Below, in pieces: positions 18,998 through 27,355 of a stretch of 58,498 nucleotides of DNA. Made by a program: the position numbers and the translations under genes. Numbering within the stretch: position 1 is the stretch's first letter; each line of letters begins with the position of its first letter. This stretch comes from GCA-2862585 sp965661345 (GTDB lineage: Bacteria; Bacteroidota; Bacteroidia; Flavobacteriales; UBA7312): positions 1-58,498 of the forward strand of contig CBFIDK010000009.1 of the NCBI GenBank assembly GCA_965661345.1, in the 5' to 3' direction. The notes under the pieces are model-generated. The model worked only from the letters and a program-made list of their open reading frames with translations. It made no database searches and was not told the DNA's origin.

Positions 18998-19503
18998 TGA
19001 GCGATGAAATTTTAAATAGAGTAGCCAATAGTGGCCTAATTACATTTGACCTTGAAGAGCACTATCCCAAAGGACAGCGGCACTGCATTGACATAAAACA
19101 TTGGCTTTTTGAAGAACTTATTCTCAGAGAAAAAGACTTTAGACAAAAGGTAAGCAATTACGACTGGTCGCAACACAAAGAGCAATTTGTTTGCATCGAT
19201 TGTACTGCCGATGCGATTGTTCCAGTCTGGGCTTATATGCTCATAGCAAGTGCTGTTGGTCAATATGCAAAAAAGGTTGTGAAAGGCAATTTAGAACAAT
19301 TGGAAAGCGCCCTATTTCAAGAGCTTATTGACAAATTAGACCCGCAAGCCTTTGCCGATGAACGCGTCATTGTAAAAGGGTGTAGTAATCTGCCAGTTCC
19401 AGAAAGTGCCTATGTGGCCATTACCTCAAAGCTCAAGCCCGTTGCAAAAAGTATAATGTATGGAGAGGCCTGTTCCTCAGTCCCAATTTTTAAGAGAAAA
19501 TGA
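18997..19503 (+). CDS. DUF2480 family protein of the SUF operon
   Basis: 168 residues, cytosolic. I recognise the DUF2480 family, found in Bacteroidota next to suf genes; its biochemical role is not established. Features seen: N-terminal EILNRVANSGLITFDLEE, then FVCIDCTADAIVPVWAYMLIA with two Cys separated by two residues, and VKGCSNLPVPESAYVAITSKLKP. The Cys pair could bind metal or a cluster (inference). Coupled to sufT (1-nt overlap) and to the DUF3050 gene (4-nt overlap). Confidence 0.8.
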   Translation: MSDEILNRVANSGLITFDLEEHYPKGQRHCIDIKHWLFEELILREKDFRQKVSNYDWSQHKEQFVCIDCTADAIVPVWAYMLIASAVGQYAKKVVKGNLEQLESALFQELIDKLDPQAFADERVIVKGCSNLPVPESAYVAITSKLKPVAKSIMYGEACSSVPIFKRK

Positions 19504-20303
19504 ACGAGCGCATTGAACAAATAAAAAAAGAAATTTCACCTTTCAGAAAGTTGTTACTGAGGCATCCTGTTTATCAGCAATTACGCCACTTAGACGATTT
19601 AAAAGTTTTAATGGAGCAACACGTCTTTGCGGTTTGGGATTTCATGGCACTGCTAAAGGCTTTACAACATGGCTTAACCAGCACAAATGCCCCTTGGATG
19701 CCCATAGGAAACCCTAAGACTCGCCGACTAATCAACGAGATTGTTTTGGAAGAAGAAAGCGATATCGATATTAAAGGAAATCCGGCTAGTCATTACGAAA
19801 TGTATCTAGATGCAATGGAGCAATGCGAAGCGAATACGGAACAAGTAAAACGCTTCATTGCTCGCTTATTATCTGGCTATTCGCACAAAGAATTACTAAA
19901 ATTTAATGTGGAACAAATTGAAGACTACACCCTTGAGTTTGTGAACACCACCTTCACTATTATTCACCGCGGAAAGCTTCACGAAATTGCTGCCGCCTTC
20001 ACTTTTGGTAGAGAAGACCTTATTCCAGATATGTTCCGCTCGATAGTACACGACTTGGACAAGAACTTCCCTGGCAAACTAGACGCTTTACGCTATTACC
20101 TTGACAGGCACATTCAGTTGGATGAAGAAGTACACACCCCTTTAGCCATGCAAATGATTGAAGAATTATGCGGAGAGGATGCCACCAAATGGCAAGAGGC
20201 TAAAGAGGTTGCCAAAATCTGTCTAGTAGCGCGCATTAAATTGTGGGACGGTATAGAGCAAAGCATCAAAAAGAGGCAAATGGAAGAGGCAGTAAGCGTC
20301 TAG
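19500..20303 (+). CDS. DUF3050 family protein, heme-oxygenase-like fold
   Basis: 267 residues, mostly helical, no signal. I assign it to DUF3050 from MEQHVFAVWDFMALLKALQ and PWMPIGNPKTRRLINEIVLEEESD. Potential iron ligands resemble those of heme-oxygenase-like di-iron oxidases (HDOs): Glu39/His41, Glu84-86, His98, Glu162 and especially His204-x3-Asp208-x3-His212. It might therefore bind iron and oxidise a substrate, by inference; no substrate can be guessed. The ATG lies in the stop of the DUF2480 gene (ATGA overlap), so it is translated as the last member of the SUF operon. An intrinsic terminator follows. Confidence 0.75.
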   Translation: MNERIEQIKKEISPFRKLLLRHPVYQQLRHLDDLKVLMEQHVFAVWDFMALLKALQHGLTSTNAPWMPIGNPKTRRLINEIVLEEESDIDIKGNPASHYEMYLDAMEQCEANTEQVKRFIARLLSGYSHKELLKFNVEQIEDYTLEFVNTTFTIIHRGKLHEIAAAFTFGREDLIPDMFRSIVHDLDKNFPGKLDALRYYLDRHIQLDEEVHTPLAMQMIEELCGEDATKWQEAKEVAKICLVARIKLWDGIEQSIKKRQMEEAVSV

Positions 20304-20343
20304 AGTTTTTCTACATTCCATTGTTCATTAGTTTATCAAACAT

Positions 20344-20367
20344 AAAGCCCACAAGAGGGGCTTTTTT
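20344..20367 (+). terminator. SUF operon intrinsic terminator
   Basis: Stem AAAGCCC (20344-20350) with GGGCTTT (20358-20364), 7-nt loop, T-run 20362-20367. It closes the suf operon 41 nt after the DUF3050 stop. Confidence 0.8.
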
Positions 20368-20409
20368 ATTTTATTTGCACTAAACCCAATTATTCAAACA
20401 CAAACAATT

Positions 20410-22797
20410 ATGTTAAAAAGATTTATTACTCTATCAATGGCGCTGTGTTTCGGCTTTCTTACAGTAAAAGCTGATGAAGGAATGTGGCTGCCTCTATTGC
20501 TATCTGACAACGAAGCAGATATGCAAGCTGTTGGCCTCAAACTTACTGCCAGCGATATTTACGATATAAACAACTCCTCATTGAAAGATGCTGTGGTTTC
20601 TTTAGGCGGTTTTTGTACTGCCGAAATGGTTTCTGACCAAGGCTTATTATTGACCAATCACCACTGTGGTTTTGGTCAAATTCAGTCGCACTCTTCTGTA
20701 GGAAACGATTACTTGACGGATGGTTTCTGGGCCATGAACAAAAGCGAAGAATTAGAAAACGAAGGTTTATTCGTTTCATTTCTGGTAAAGATGGAAGACG
20801 TTACGCAACGAATGAACGCGGCCTTAGACTCTGTTTCTGACGAAGAAAGAGCAGGCGTAATTCGTAAATTATCGGCTGAAATTGTTGCAGAAGCAACAGA
20901 CAGCACTCACTACAATGCTAGAGTAAAATCATTCTTTGGCGGAAACGACTTCTACCTAATGGTGTACGAAACATTTAACGATGTAAGATTAGTAGGTGCG
21001 CCCCCATCATCAATTGGTAAATACGGTGGCGATACGGACAACTGGATGTGGCCAAGACATACCGGTGATTTTGCACTATTCAGAGTGTATTGCGGTCCTG
21101 ATGGAAAGCCTGCAGAATATTCTGAAGACAACGTTCCATACAAGCCAAAGCACCATTTCCCTATTTCATTGGACGGCGTGAAGGATGGCGACTATTCTAT
21201 GATTATGGGCTTCCCAGGTTCTACTGACAGATACCTATCCTCTTGGGGTGTAAAGCAAGCCATAGACCAATACAACCCTACTGTTGTAAAAATTAGAGAA
21301 CGAAAGCTAGGCGTTATGCGTACGCACATGGATGCAAAAGAAAAAGTACGCATTCAGTACGCTTCAAAGTACGCTAGAACTGCTAACTATTGGAAATACT
21401 ACATTGGACAGACTAAAGGGCTAAAGCGCATGAACGTATATGAGCAAAAACAAGCTCTTGAAGCGCAGTTTGACGCTTGGGTAGATGCTGACGAAAGCAG
21501 AACAGAGAAGTACGGCGAGGCTTTGGATTTATTAGCTGACGGCTACTACGATAATGAAAAAATTAACGAAGTACGTATTTTCTTAAACGAAGCTGTTTTC
21601 CAAGGAGCTGAAGTATTCTACTTTGTATATCAAATACAAGACGCTATAAAGAATTTACCTGAAGATCCTAAAGCAAAGCGACTAGCTATAAACGAATTGA
21701 AAGATATAGCCCGTGAGCACTTCAAGGATTACAACAAAGATTTGGATCAAGATTTGTTTGCTGAATTATTAGAATTATACAACGATAATGTACCGTACAG
21801 CAAGCAGCCTGATGCTTTCGAAAAAGTAAGAACACACAACTACACCAAAGGCGATTGGCACAAATTTGCCGCTTACGTTTACAAAACATCCCCATTTGTA
21901 AGTCAAAGTAAATTCTTTGCTTTTCTAGAAAAACCATCGGTTTACAAGCTAGAAAAAGATTATGCCGTGCGTATGTTCAATTCTATTATGGACCACTACA
22001 TGGAAAAAGTGCGTTCTAAGCGAATGGAAGTGCGCGATAAATTGAATAAAGGCGAAAGACTATACATTGCTGGTTTAAGAGAAATGATGCCAGACAAAAA
22101 GTTCTACCCTAACGCCAATTCTACCATGCGTTTGACCTACGGACAAGTAGGCGATTATACCCCTGGCGATGCCATGCACTACGATTATGTTACCACTTTT
22201 GACGGCTTAATGGCCAAGAAAGACAATTCAGACGATGAATTTATGGTGCCAGAACGTTTAGAAGAGCTTTACAACGCTAAAGACTACGGAAGATATGCTG
22301 ACGAAAATGGAGACCTTATAATTAACTTTATTAGTGGAAACGACATTACAGGAGGAAACTCTGGTAGCCCAGTGCTTAATGCTTATGGCGAACTTATTGG
22401 TACTGCCTTTGATGGCAACTGGGAGGCTATGAGTGGCGATATCGCTTTTGAAAACGATATTCAGCGTACCATTTCGGTAGATGCACGTTACATTATGTTC
22501 ATCATTGATAAGTTTGCTGGTGCAACTCACCTGATAGATGAGATGACTATTGCGCCCAACAGACCACGCCCATTAAGCCCAGAAGAGCAAGCGGCAAAAG
22601 ATGCTAAAGACGCAATGACCGATCCATTAACGATTGTACAAAAACTAACGACTATCAATTACTTAGGAGAAGAAATTCCGGTGATTGAAATGCACTCTTT
22701 TGGTTCTGCCTTTGATTTGGCAGTTGCACAATTCGGTAGCAGCCCAGATAAAAAGTTTTTCTGGAGAGGAACCGTTTACACTACAGAAAAAAGATAA
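20410..22797 (+). CDS. S46 family dipeptidyl-peptidase (DPP7-like)
   Basis: 795 residues with signal peptide (MLKRFITLSMALCFGFLTVKA). S46 enzymes split dipeptides from peptide N-termini in the periplasm or at the cell surface and feed amino-acid growth. Catalytic His85 lies in LTNHHCGFGQ and Ser651 in GGNSGSPVLN. The residue 18 after the Ser, which decides P1 specificity, is Gly669 (AFDGNWE); DPP11 enzymes carry Arg there for acidic P1, DPP7 has Gly for hydrophobic P1. Hence DPP7-type specificity is predicted. Single gene between two terminators. Confidence 0.92.
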   Translation: MLKRFITLSMALCFGFLTVKADEGMWLPLLLSDNEADMQAVGLKLTASDIYDINNSSLKDAVVSLGGFCTAEMVSDQGLLLTNHHCGFGQIQSHSSVGNDYLTDGFWAMNKSEELENEGLFVSFLVKMEDVTQRMNAALDSVSDEERAGVIRKLSAEIVAEATDSTHYNARVKSFFGGNDFYLMVYETFNDVRLVGAPPSSIGKYGGDTDNWMWPRHTGDFALFRVYCGPDGKPAEYSEDNVPYKPKHHFPISLDGVKDGDYSMIMGFPGSTDRYLSSWGVKQAIDQYNPTVVKIRERKLGVMRTHMDAKEKVRIQYASKYARTANYWKYYIGQTKGLKRMNVYEQKQALEAQFDAWVDADESRTEKYGEALDLLADGYYDNEKINEVRIFLNEAVFQGAEVFYFVYQIQDAIKNLPEDPKAKRLAINELKDIAREHFKDYNKDLDQDLFAELLELYNDNVPYSKQPDAFEKVRTHNYTKGDWHKFAAYVYKTSPFVSQSKFFAFLEKPSVYKLEKDYAVRMFNSIMDHYMEKVRSKRMEVRDKLNKGERLYIAGLREMMPDKKFYPNANSTMRLTYGQVGDYTPGDAMHYDYVTTFDGLMAKKDNSDDEFMVPERLEELYNAKDYGRYADENGDLIINFISGNDITGGNSGSPVLNAYGELIGTAFDGNWEAMSGDIAFENDIQRTISVDARYIMFIIDKFAGATHLIDEMTIAPNRPRPLSPEEQAAKDAKDAMTDPLTIVQKLTTINYLGEEIPVIEMHSFGSAFDLAVAQFGSSPDKKFFWRGTVYTTEKR

Positions 22798-22822
22798 TTA
22801 ACCCCCTCCCTAATGAATACCT

Positions 22823-22852
22823 AAAAGCCCCGCCATTTGGTGGGGCTTTTTT
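22823..22852 (+). terminator. Intrinsic terminator after S46 peptidase (can act both ways)
   Basis: 12-bp stem from AAAAGCCCCGCC (22823-22834) with GGTGGGGCTTTT (22839-22850), loop ATTT, T-run to 22852. On the minus strand the A-run gives a T-run as well, so it can also end transcripts of the gene family at 22926-24341. Confidence 0.85.
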
Positions 22853-22876
22853 GTTTAGTGCCGAACATTCTAAAAA

Positions 22877-22942
22877 TCAAACCCTAAACTTAATACGAGG
22901 AGAAAAATTAAAATCTGTTTCATAATTATTTGGTAATGGATT
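22877..22942 (-). pseudogene. Remnant C-terminus of a small secreted barrel-type paralogue
   Basis: One minus-strand frame, out of register with the adjacent 160-residue ORF, reads NPLPNNYETDFNFSPRIKFRV-stop. It resembles the C-terminus of the 23405-23896 paralogue (NPVNEYTMAVYFSPKIKIRI-stop) and less closely that of 23898-24341. An in-frame TAG lies directly upstream, so no intact gene remains. It is probably the surviving tail of another copy of the family. Confidence 0.5.
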
Positions 22943-23408
22943 CTAACGTATGGCTTTGATAACTGTATTTACTAGGCCCTATGTATGAGGCACATTTTGG
23001 GCTCTGCTTTTGTCGAAAAGTCAATTTACAATCTGGGTTAGCGCGCTTTTTGGGCAGTAAACCAATAAATTGATAAGACGCATTTATTAAATATGCCTCC
23101 TCTCCAACTGTTAAAAATATCTCATGAACAGAATCCGGAGTATTAATTAATAAGGCTTCAAATTCACATATATATGATGAATTGAAATAAAAGGTAAAAT
23201 AGTCGTATTGACTCGTATCAACAGAGCCTAAACAGTCTTTAATCTGTTTTATTTTAGTGATATAGCCAGGATTTCCATTAGCTTGTAAACTGCACCATCC
23301 ATTTCCAGATAAGATAAGGTAGTAATCTAAATCCAAGTTATCGGCTTGTTCTTCTTGCCCCAACACACATACTGGCAACAATAAAAGAAGAAGAAGTTTT
23401 TTCATCAT
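22926..23408 (-). CDS. Small secreted protein sharing the family leader
   Basis: 160 residues. The signal peptide MMKKLLLLLLLPVCVLGQEEQ is nearly the same as in the next two genes, but the mature part (YYLILSGNGWCSLQANGNPG, then YLINASYQFIGLLPKK) is unrelated to theirs. It has six or so Cys, suggesting disulfides in the periplasm or outside. No family recognised. The first ATG overlaps the stop of the upstream gene (ATGATGA), so it is probably the last gene of the same transcript; a second ATG is at 23405. Its 3' end overlaps the remnant of a paralogue in another frame. Confidence 0.65.
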   Translation of the reverse strand: MMKKLLLLLLLPVCVLGQEEQADNLDLDYYLILSGNGWCSLQANGNPGYITKIKQIKDCLGSVDTSQYDYFTFYFNSSYICEFEALLINTPDSVHEIFLTVGEEAYLINASYQFIGLLPKKRANPDCKLTFRQKQSPKCASYIGPSKYSYQSHTLESITK

Positions 23409-23896
23409 ATTCTAATTTTAATTTTAGGAGAAAAGTACACCGCCATAGTATATTCATTTACTGGATTGCTATTTTTGAAGGCAAGTCCTAACTTAACACC
23501 TACCGAAATTCGATTACCGTAATAAATGCCTGAATAAACACCAAAAGCAGGGAAATAGAAATCTTCACGAATGGCTAGAGTTGTAAAATTACCCCCATGC
23601 TCTAAAAAGAGTCTTTCATGTATTTTTTGGTCGAAAGAAACATACATCCAATAATGCAGAGAGTGTGCGGCCCCATCAATAGTGTACGCTATTTTCTCTC
23701 CAACAATTGTTTTTGCAATATTTGAGTCATAAGTATTCACCCCCACATTCCAATAATTGCCTTTTTGGTTTTTGTATTTAATACCAATAGAAGGCAAACC
23801 TACGCCTTGCTTAATCTCCAAATATAGCTTTCGGGATTTTTCCTCTTGCCCCAAAAGACAAGCGGGCAACAGTAAAAGAAGAAGTAGTTTTTTCAT
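23405..23896 (-). CDS. Small secreted beta-barrel-like protein, tandem copy 2
   Basis: 163 residues from the ATG at 23896, where the signal peptide MKKLLLLLLLPACLLGQ begins; an in-frame upstream extension lacks support because it would precede the signal. The mature protein has alternating strands (IKQGVGLPSIGIKYKNQKGN; GVYSGIYYGNRISVGVKLG) and ends in aromatic/basic YFSPKIKIRI, like a small outer-membrane barrel. Its first 54 codons are nearly identical in DNA to copy 1 at 23898-24341. The role is unknown. Confidence 0.7.
   Translation of the reverse strand: MKKLLLLLLLPACLLGQEEKSRKLYLEIKQGVGLPSIGIKYKNQKGNYWNVGVNTYDSNIAKTIVGEKIAYTIDGAAHSLHYWMYVSFDQKIHERLFLEHGGNFTTLAIREDFYFPAFGVYSGIYYGNRISVGVKLGLAFKNSNPVNEYTMAVYFSPKIKIRI
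23733..23896 (-). repeat. Leader-cassette direct repeat, copy 2
   Basis: 164 bp covering the start codon, signal peptide and first ~38 mature codons. It differs from 24178-24341 at only two positions by eye, while the flanking DNA is clearly diverged. Confidence 0.9.
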
Positions 23897-23897
23897 T

Positions 23898-24341
23898 TTA
23901 AAGTTTAAATTTAATTGAGGGTGCACAAACAAAGTATACCTTACCAAATAGAATGGGTGTTGTTAAATCAAGACCTATTGAAATCTTATTACCATAATAA
24001 AGTCCAGTAAATGCAGATAAAAAAGTGTATGCATCATCACCATCATCGAGTATAACAGTTTGCAAGCCAAAGTCACTTGTAAATTTATATTCTATTTTTT
24101 TCGTAAAAGAAAAATAGGGGCCTATTCTATAAAATTTATACCCATTTTTATTAAAAACTGACGGCATGTAATCAATTGTATTCACCCCCACATTCCAATA
24201 ATTGCCTTTTTGGTTTTTGTATTTAATACCAATAGAAGGCAAACCTACGCCTTGCTTAATCTCAAAATATAGCTTTCGGGGTTTTTCCTCTTGCCCCAAA
24301 AGACAAGCGGGCAACAGTAAAAGAAGAAGTAGTTTTTTCAT
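23898..24341 (-). CDS. Small secreted beta-barrel-like protein, tandem copy 1
   Basis: 147 residues, signal peptide MKKLLLLLLLPACLLGQ, then IKQGVGLPSIGIKYKNQKGN as in copy 2. After about residue 55 the sequence diverges (IDYMPSVFNKNGYKFYRIGP), although the barrel-like end (FTGLYYGNKISIGLDL ... APSIKFKL) remains related. It is the first gene of the run of three, with 1 nt to the next gene. Function unknown. Confidence 0.7.
   Translation of the reverse strand: MKKLLLLLLLPACLLGQEEKPRKLYFEIKQGVGLPSIGIKYKNQKGNYWNVGVNTIDYMPSVFNKNGYKFYRIGPYFSFTKKIEYKFTSDFGLQTVILDDGDDAYTFLSAFTGLYYGNKISIGLDLTTPILFGKVYFVCAPSIKFKL
24178..24341 (-). repeat. Leader-cassette direct repeat, copy 1
   Basis: Partner of 23733-23896; 162 of 164 positions match by eye. 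The leader of the third gene (23360-23408) has a shorter, more diverged version. Confidence 0.9.
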
Positions 24342-24452
24342 TATTTTAAGTTTATTCAGTTAATCTATAAATAAACTTGGGTTAAAGTCCATCAAACTTA
24401 CTTTTTTTCTTTTAATTTAGGTTTATTTTGCATAATAATTAGTTGTGTTTTT

Positions 24453-25430
24453 ATGAGGCTTTTTACCATAGACGATTTTATAGACTTATATTCTAAAAGT
24501 AGGCAAAGGGGATTTGATTATCTAATGTCGAAGCTTTCCTTTAATAAATTATCTAGAACAAAAAGTGCGTTTAACCAAGATGAAATAATACATTCAAATT
24601 GGTGGATTGTACCTTTGGTTAGAAAAAGATGGAATCGGTTAATCAGTGGAAATGAAAATATAATTTATGAAGAATTTCTAGTAAACGAAGTTCTTTCAAA
24701 CGACAAAAAAATTAAGATGCTGTCTGTTGGCAGTGGCGTTTGTAGTCATGAACTGGTACTTGCAAAAAGTCCTCAATTTAAAGAAATCACATGTGTTGAT
24801 TTAGCACAAAACAGGTTAAATGAAGCAAAAAAAATAGCCGATAAAAATGGGTTGAAAAACATTCAGTTTGAATGTGCAAATATTTATAACCATTTAAAAA
24901 AAGGGATTAAATATGACATCATATTTTTTCATCAATCCCTACATCACTTTGATTCTATTTCGGAGTTTATCTCTGATTCTATTTGTAATTCCTTAACTCC
25001 AAATGGAAAACTAATTATTAATGAGTTTGTAGGGTCAACGCGACTCCAATTTCCCAAAAATCAAGTTAAGGCCATTAATGACGCTTTGAAAATCATACCT
25101 AAAAAACATAGAAAACGGTTTAAAACAGCCTTGTATAAAAACAAGTTTTATGGCTCTGGACTAATCCGAATGATTCAGGCTGACCCTTCTGAATGCATTG
25201 ATTCTATTAATATAATGCCTAGCATTTACAAGAGTTTTAATCCCCTTGTAGAAAAACCTTATGGTGGAAATATACTTATGAATGTATTGAAAGATATTTC
25301 TCATCATTTTGTCGAAATGAACGATGAAAAAGAAAAAATACTTTATGACTTATTCGAGTTTGAAGATGATTATTTGAAATCCAACACATCAGATTTCATT
25401 TTCGGAGTTTATCAAAAAAAGTCTTTCTAA
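24453..25430 (+). CDS. Class I SAM-dependent methyltransferase
   Basis: 325 residues. The AdoMet-binding fold starts at about residue 88: motif I LSVGSGVCSHEL, then ITCVDLAQNRLNEAKKIA (motif II acid), FECANIYN, and IIFFHQSLHHFDS / LTPNGKLIINEFVG (motif IV/post-IV). Residues 1-85 and the last 120 are specific to this protein and probably hold the substrate. The substrate is not predictable. Single gene; its stop overlaps the stop of purF by 4 nt (CTAA). Confidence 0.8.
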   Translation: MRLFTIDDFIDLYSKSRQRGFDYLMSKLSFNKLSRTKSAFNQDEIIHSNWWIVPLVRKRWNRLISGNENIIYEEFLVNEVLSNDKKIKMLSVGSGVCSHELVLAKSPQFKEITCVDLAQNRLNEAKKIADKNGLKNIQFECANIYNHLKKGIKYDIIFFHQSLHHFDSISEFISDSICNSLTPNGKLIINEFVGSTRLQFPKNQVKAINDALKIIPKKHRKRFKTALYKNKFYGSGLIRMIQADPSECIDSINIMPSIYKSFNPLVEKPYGGNILMNVLKDISHHFVEMNDEKEKILYDLFEFEDDYLKSNTSDFIFGVYQKKSF

Positions 25431-27319
25431 TAAGCTCTTTGGTTTCGTCCTTCCACGTAATAGACAAAAGATTTGTTAACTACTCTGTTGCCCCCTACTG
25501 TTGGGTAATCGCCTGTGAAGTACCAATCGCCTGTATTATTAGGGCAAGAGTCGTGCAAATCTTCAATAGTTTGGTAAATGATGTTTACCTCAGCATTAAT
25601 GTCTTGTGGACGTAGCAAGTGGGCTATTTTTTCAGAAATCTGATCGGCACTGAAGGGTTTGTATATGGCCTGAACATGATTGACAGATTCGCTAGTTGGC
25701 AGTGCTAAGTCCGCCAAACACTTTTGGTAAACCTCATCTATAAGTCCTTCTTGTCCGCTTTCTTTTAACAATGCAATGGCAGCCTGAAAGGCAATAAAAT
25801 CGCCCAGCTTAGCCATATCTATACCATAACAGTCGGGGTAACGAATCTGAGGCGCTGAGGACACAATAACAATCTTCTTGGGGTTTAGCCTATCCAGAAT
25901 ACGCAGAATACTTTGCTTTAAGGTTGTTCCTCTAACAATGCTATCGTCTATCATCACCAAATTGTCTGTTGGCTTTACGGTTCCATAGGTAACGTCGTAA
26001 ACGTGTGCCACTAAATCGTCTCGGCTATCGTCTTGGGTAATAAAGGTCCTTAGTTTAGCGTCTTTGATGGCAATCTTTTCTGCGCGAATGTTTGCCGACA
26101 TAATGTCTTTAATGGCCTCTTGCGTAGGGCTTTCCAATGCTAATATGGCTTTGGTTTTTTCTTCATTTAAGGCGCTATTCATGCCCTTCATCATACCATA
26201 AAAAGATACTTCTGCAGTATTGGGTATAAACGAAAATACCGTGTTTTTTAAATCGTAATTTATGCAATCGAGAATGGTTGGGCACAGTTTAAGTCCCAAA
26301 CGCATTCGTTCTTTATAAATATCTTGGTCATTGCCCCTTGAAAAGTATATGCGCTCAAAAGAACAGGCTTTTCGTTCCAACTCAGGGATAATTGATACCT
26401 CTTCAAAACTGCCGTCTTTTTTAATAATTAGCGCATGGCCAGGTTTTAATTCCTTAATGCTTTCAACAGGCACATTAAAAGCCGTTTGTATCACTGGGCG
26501 TTCGGAAGTAGCCACTACCACCTCATCGTCTGCATAATAATAGGCCGGACGTATTCCAGCAGGGTCACGAAGCACAAAAGCATCTCCATGTCCAACAATG
26601 CCACTCATCACATAACCGCCATCCCAATGTTTGGAGGAGTTTACAAGAACTTCTTTCATATCCATTTCATCGGCAATAACTGATGAAATCTCTTTTTTGC
26701 TATACTGTTCTCTTTGGTCGTAATAGATGCGGTCATTTTCTACATCTAAGAAATGCCCTATTCTTTCCAAGATGGTTACGGTATCGGCTTTTTCTTTGGG
26801 GTGCTGCCCCAGCTCTACCAACTGATTAAATAGCTCATCTACGTTCGTCATGTTGAAGTTTCCAGCCAGCACCAAACTACGTGTCCGCCAATTGTTTTGA
26901 CGTAAAAAAGGATGGCAGTGTTCTATGCTGTTGCCACCATAGGTGCCGTATCGTAAATGCCCTAAAAGTACTTCTCCAGTAAAGGCTAAATTTTCTTGAA
27001 GCCATTGAATGTCTTTAAACTTTTCGGGATCGTTTTGCTGTAAATTCACAAAGCGCTGATTAACGTAATCGAATAAATCTTGAATCGGCTTGCTAGCGTT
27101 AGAACGGTGACGACTAATGTATCGGCTTCCTACAGGAACATCTAGTTTGATAGTGGCTAAACCAGCACCATCTTGTCCTCTGTTGTGTTGCTTTTCCATT
27201 AGCAAGCACATTTTATTTATTCCGTAAAGGGGTGAGCCGTATTTTTCGGCATAAAACTCCAAAGGTTTGCGTAGTCTTAAAAAAGCAATTCCACATTCGT
27301 GTTTTATGGCGTCACTCAT
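25427..27319 (-). CDS. purF: Amidophosphoribosyltransferase, long Bacteroidota form
   Basis: 630 residues, longer than the usual ~470-500. It makes phosphoribosylamine from PRPP and glutamine, the first committed purine step. The N-terminal Ntn glutaminase has Cys9 (KHECGIAFLRL), which implies removal of an eight-residue propeptide, and RGQDGAGLA. The PRPP site is LVMIDDSIVRGTT. C-terminal insertions and tail explain the extra length and are seen in Bacteroidota homologues. Gene is monocistronic with its own promoter. Confidence 0.9.
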   Translation of the reverse strand: MSDAIKHECGIAFLRLRKPLEFYAEKYGSPLYGINKMCLLMEKQHNRGQDGAGLATIKLDVPVGSRYISRHRSNASKPIQDLFDYVNQRFVNLQQNDPEKFKDIQWLQENLAFTGEVLLGHLRYGTYGGNSIEHCHPFLRQNNWRTRSLVLAGNFNMTNVDELFNQLVELGQHPKEKADTVTILERIGHFLDVENDRIYYDQREQYSKKEISSVIADEMDMKEVLVNSSKHWDGGYVMSGIVGHGDAFVLRDPAGIRPAYYYADDEVVVATSERPVIQTAFNVPVESIKELKPGHALIIKKDGSFEEVSIIPELERKACSFERIYFSRGNDQDIYKERMRLGLKLCPTILDCINYDLKNTVFSFIPNTAEVSFYGMMKGMNSALNEEKTKAILALESPTQEAIKDIMSANIRAEKIAIKDAKLRTFITQDDSRDDLVAHVYDVTYGTVKPTDNLVMIDDSIVRGTTLKQSILRILDRLNPKKIVIVSSAPQIRYPDCYGIDMAKLGDFIAFQAAIALLKESGQEGLIDEVYQKCLADLALPTSESVNHVQAIYKPFSADQISEKIAHLLRPQDINAEVNIIYQTIEDLHDSCPNNTGDWYFTGDYPTVGGNRVVNKSFVYYVEGRNQRAY

Positions 27320-27341
27320 AGTGTTGTATTAGTTGAGAAGG

Positions 27342-27349
27342 CAAATGTA
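27342..27349 (-). promoter_or_regulatory. purF promoter -7 box
   Basis: Minus-strand TACATTTG at 27349-27342, 22 nt before the ATG at 27319, in the 36-nt gap after the ACMSD-type gene. Confidence 0.5.
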
Positions 27350-27355
27350 ATTCAT

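Noticed and set aside
20368..20400. TTTATTTG as promoter of the S46 peptidase
   Set aside because: It lacks the TA at the first two positions; too weak to call.
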